A stretch of DNA of 64,000 nucleotides from an uncultured Oscillibacter sp. (GTDB lineage Bacteria; Bacillota; Clostridia; Oscillospirales; Oscillospiraceae), in contig CAKTMK010000008.1 in the NCBI GenBank assembly GCA_934574045.1, positions 1 to 64,000 of the forward strand. The letters run 5' to 3'. The stretch's first letter is position 1. Every line of letters begins with the position of its first letter. Made by a program: the position numbers and the translations under genes. Under the pieces are notes generated by a model. The model worked only from the letters and a program-made list of their open reading frames with translations, searched no databases and had not been told where the DNA came from. This document shows positions 61,898 through 64,000 of the stretch, one piece after another.

Positions 61898-61926
61898 TTG
61901 CAGTGGGCGTTCCGGCATGATATGAT
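61898..61926 (+). promoter_or_regulatory. Promoter of the lipoprotein gene at 61976
   Basis: TTGCAG (61898-61903) and TATGAT (61921-61926), 17-bp spacer, extended TGA. The spacer ending GGCATGA is shared with the promoter at 62584. Confidence 0.75.
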
Positions 61927-61975
61927 AAAAACAGATCAGAATTTCACAGTGAGTCGGTTAAAACAGGAGATATTT

Positions 61976-62542
61976 ATGCGGAAATCGGTCGTGATCCTCT
62001 TTACTCTTTTCCTTTTCCTCACCGGCTGCGGCAATACGGAAACCCCGTCGGCTCCACAGCCGGAAGCCCCTTCGTCACAGGCCGCTCTGCCGGAGTTGGA
62101 AAAGGCCGATTGGCCGGCCGTCAGCACGGACGCCGAAGCATTTGATCTGACGGGCGGGCTTGAAAATCCAAATTTTGAATATGTCTTTGACCACACGGAA
62201 ACCGTTCCCTTGGATCAGCTCGTCGCCTTCGCTCTGGTGTCCGACGCCCTCAGTGAAGGCGCCTGCGAGGAATTGCGGAGCAGGTTTTTGGAAGCTCCCA
62301 ACACCGTATTGGCGTATCTCGTGCTCATGGGGGACCAGACCGTTGACTTTGGGGATCATCCTCCCGCGGCAGAGGTCATCTGCCAGCTGATCGCCTCCGC
62401 CGACGCCGCCTGGCATGACGGATCGGAGGAATTTGCTCAGACCATGGAGCTTTTCCGTGCATCCTATCCCAGCGGCCCCGCCGCGGAGCTTTTGGATGTA
62501 ATGGAAGCGGAGCACGCCGCCAGCATGGAGCGGAATCGTTAA
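61976..62542 (+). CDS. Small lipoprotein of unknown function
   Basis: A 188-residue protein with a type II signal peptide, lipobox FLTGC (Cys18), then a Pro/Ser/Glu-rich linker (to about residue 45) and a mostly helical domain (EEFAQTMELFRASYPSG). I do not recognise a family. ACAGGAGA precedes the ATG at 61976. It follows the tRNA-Gly repeat and shares a promoter type with the next gene. Confidence 0.72.
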   Translation: MRKSVVILFTLFLFLTGCGNTETPSAPQPEAPSSQAALPELEKADWPAVSTDAEAFDLTGGLENPNFEYVFDHTETVPLDQLVAFALVSDALSEGACEELRSRFLEAPNTVLAYLVLMGDQTVDFGDHPPAAEVICQLIASADAAWHDGSEEFAQTMELFRASYPSGPAAELLDVMEAEHAASMERNR

Positions 62543-62583
62543 GCTCCGCTTGATGAAGAACTCCCCGGCGTTTCCACGGGTCC

Positions 62584-62612
62584 TTGCGGCAGGCACTCAG
62601 GCATGATACTAT
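62584..62612 (+). promoter_or_regulatory. Promoter of the AT-rich gene at 62650
   Basis: TTGCGG (62584-62589) and TACTAT (62607-62612), 17-bp spacer, with the same GGCATGA end as the promoter at 61898. Confidence 0.7.
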
Positions 62613-62649
62613 GAAACCACAAAAGCAAATTGAAATTTTGGGAGATGTT

Positions 62650-63114
62650 ATGATGGAAACACTTAACGGAATCGTTAGAGAAAAAATAATATATGAAGAA
62701 AATAATGGAAGTATAAAAAATAATTTTATAGTTGACTACATAAAAGAAAAAGGTGTTTGGGCTTTATGTGGGCAGGAGAAAGAAGCTGATGACAGCCAGT
62801 ATGTATGCCTTAATGTGGGTAAATGTAAAAATGTTGGTAAAGAAATTATTTATGACTTAGGCTGTTTACATGCTCTTCCTTTTAGAAAAAAGGACGGTGA
62901 CCGCAAATATATAAATCAGTTTAGCGAACCTTGTGGTTTTTACTACAAAAAGAACCAAGTGCGGGAATTTCTATATCCATATCTTGCGGAAAACTATTGC
63001 GCATTCAAATTTATTTATGTCCACAATGAGTCGGATGGGGACTTTGAAGCTGAATATGCGAAGAAGCACCATGCAAAATTTTGGAGAAATGGCAGGCCGT
63101 ATTGCGGTAAGTAA
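62650..63114 (+). CDS. AT-rich orphan gene, unknown function
   Basis: A 154-residue protein, with ATG at 62650 or 62653 (GGAGATG just upstream). It is probably soluble and mixed alpha/beta, rich in Lys, Tyr and Cys (GKCKNVGKEIIYDLGCLHALPFR split by loops; PCGFYYKKNQ). No signal peptide or membrane segment. I recognise no family. The coding DNA is about 36 percent GC and uses AAA, TAT and ATA codons freely, unlike every neighbour, so it was probably gained by transfer. It sits beyond the tRNA-Gly 3' end. Confidence 0.75.
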   Translation: MMETLNGIVREKIIYEENNGSIKNNFIVDYIKEKGVWALCGQEKEADDSQYVCLNVGKCKNVGKEIIYDLGCLHALPFRKKDGDRKYINQFSEPCGFYYKKNQVREFLYPYLAENYCAFKFIYVHNESDGDFEAEYAKKHHAKFWRNGRPYCGK

Positions 63115-63224
63115 AATTAACTTGTAAGCAGGGGAATCAGTGGCTTATAGATAAAACCTTTCAAATAGTAGTAAATTTATGCAACTTCCGGCGCGGCTGA
63201 CCGGCCGTAGAGAACACAGTAAAG

Positions 63225-63262
63225 GGCGGTCGCAGGAGCTTCCACTCCTGCGGCCGCCTTTT
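63225..63262. terminator. Terminator between convergent genes
   Basis: GGCGGTCGCAGGAG / CTCCTGCGGCCGCC with a six-base loop, followed by TTTTC on the plus strand. On the minus strand it lies beyond the P-type ATPase stop. Confidence 0.82.
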
Positions 63263-63281
63263 CTTAGATCAATCCGCCGCG

Positions 63282-64000
63282 TTAAGCCTGCTTCCGGCCG
63301 CTTTCCGTTCCGCTGTCCCGGCGGATGTGTATGGCGCGCATGGCGTTGAGAATGGCCACCACCGCCACGCCCACGTCCGCAAACACGGCCTCCCACATGT
63401 TGGCGCAGCCCAGCGCGCTGAGCAGCAGCACCAGCGCCTTCACGCCCAGCGCGAACACGATGTTCTGCCGGACGATGCCCAGCGTCTTGCGGGAAATGCG
63501 CATGGCCAGCGCGATCTTGCTGGGCTGGTCATCCATCAGCACCACGTCCGCTGCCTCGATGGCCGCGTCCGCGCCCATGGCGCCCATGGCGATCCCCACG
63601 TCCGCCCGGGTCAGCACCGGCGCGTCGTTGATGCCGTCGCCCACAAAGGCGACCTTGCCGCCGTCCGCGCCGCTGAGAAGCCGCTCCGTCAGCTCCACCT
63701 TGTCGGCGGGCAGCAGCTCCGCGTGGAACTCGTCCACGCCCAGCTCCGCCGCCACCGCTTCGGCCACGGTCTTTGTGTCGCCGGTGAGCATCACGGTCCT
63801 GCGCACGCCCGCGGCCTTCAGAGCGGCGATGGCCGCTTTCGCGTCCGGCTTCACCTCGTCGGAGATCACGATATGCCCGGCGTAGAAGCCGTCCACCGTC
63901 ACGTGAACGATGGTCCCCGGAAGCTCACAGGGGAGCCACTTCACGTTCTCCCGCTCCATCAGCCGCGCGTTGCCCACGCACACGCGCCGCCCGTCGATCA
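63282..64000 (-). CDS. Heavy-metal P-type ATPase, C-terminal part (cut by window edge)
   Basis: The visible 239 codons are the nucleotide-binding end, hinge and last helices of a P1B-type ATPase. They read IDGRR then VCVGNARLM at the edge, VKPDAKAAIAALKAAGV, MLTGDT, FVGDGINDAPVLTRADVGIAMGAMG, and VVLMDDQP, then a membrane pair (NIVFALGVKALVLLLSALG and MWEAVFADVGVAVVAILNAMRA). Those motifs match Cd/Zn/Pb or Co exporters of the CadA/ZntA type. The start, metal-binding and DKTGT sections lie beyond base 64000. All visible catalytic residues are intact, unlike the protein at 19098-21230. Confidence 0.93.
   Translation of the reverse strand, partial: IDGRRVCVGNARLMERENVKWLPCELPGTIVHVTVDGFYAGHIVISDEVKPDAKAAIAALKAAGVRRTVMLTGDTKTVAEAVAAELGVDEFHAELLPADKVELTERLLSGADGGKVAFVGDGINDAPVLTRADVGIAMGAMGADAAIEAADVVLMDDQPSKIALAMRISRKTLGIVRQNIVFALGVKALVLLLSALGCANMWEAVFADVGVAVVAILNAMRAIHIRRDSGTESGRKQA

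Noticed and set aside
61347..61925. Open frames over tRNA-Gly and the 182-bp repeats, both strands
   Set aside because: They translate the tRNA and its terminator copies; no start signal, and the reading frame merely survives because 182-bp units share sequence.

Overview
The window looks like chromosome from a high-GC, anaerobic, spore-forming Clostridia member, most likely Oscillospiraceae (Flavonifractor/Pseudoflavonifractor/Lawsonibacter-like). I infer this from the gene content: rnfCDGEAB, a group-B-type [FeFe] hydrogenase, SpoVAC, an hrcA-grpE-dnaK-dnaJ operon under CIRCE, SLH-domain surface proteins, an EFR1-type flavodoxin/ferredoxin and a LUD protein. No rRNA is present, so the genus is not proven. 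Most genes are GC-rich with strong AGGAGG-type ribosome binding sites. Two patches are clearly AT-richer (about 12.3-14.2 kb and 62.6-63.1 kb), and both lie on the 3' side of a tRNA gene.

Layout: 0-6 kb holds tRNA-Ser, a MoxR ATPase/VWA pair, a CstA-family transporter and a membrane protein. 6-9.6 kb (minus) holds xpt-guaA-PH-domain protein and an Mrp/NBP35 Fe-S carrier. 9.6-12 kb is a YhaN/SbcC-like ATPase. 12-14.3 kb is an accessory patch next to tRNA-Val (a truncated small ORF, a small mobile-element-like ORF, an SLH protein). 14.6-17.5 kb is a tetR-MATE-EFR1 drug-efflux module with two copies of one operator. 17.5-22 kb (minus) runs rlmB, a degenerate P-type ATPase-like membrane protein, then a LuxR-type regulator. 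22-24.6 kb is ftsH. 25-27 kb is alsT under a single-aptamer glycine riboswitch, then tRNA-Leu. 27-34.5 kb (minus) is the heat-shock operon continuing into hisK, rpiB and a glycosidase-like gene. 34.7-39.9 kb (minus) is the complete Rnf complex.

40-42.2 kb holds two membrane proteins (DUF975, CmpB family). 42.4-45.4 kb is a large SLH-anchored phosphodiester glycosidase, and 45.7-47.2 kb the hydrogenase. 47.6-54 kb is a plus-strand block: GldA/F/G-like ABC system, DUF4340 protein, then an OmpR-type response regulator and histidine kinase. 54.2-60.9 kb holds an orphan spoVAC, a divergent type II topoisomerase B/A pair, a LUD protein and a lipoprotein. 61.3-61.9 kb has tRNA-Gly followed by a tandem 182-bp repeat that re-copies the tRNA 3' end. 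61.9-63.1 kb has a lipoprotein and an AT-rich orphan gene under near-identical promoters. The right edge cuts a heavy-metal P-type ATPase.

Points of most interest: (1) the degenerate P-type ATPase upstream of a LuxR regulator; (2) the tRNA-Gly-derived 182-bp tandem repeat, whose units can fold acceptor/T-arm minihelices; (3) the paired 21-bp operators around tetR; (4) three in-phase CTTAA repeats before the ABC operon; (5) DnaA-box-like sites and a 16-bp start-site palindrome before the topoisomerase genes. All assignments come from reading sequence and motifs by eye; no database search was run.
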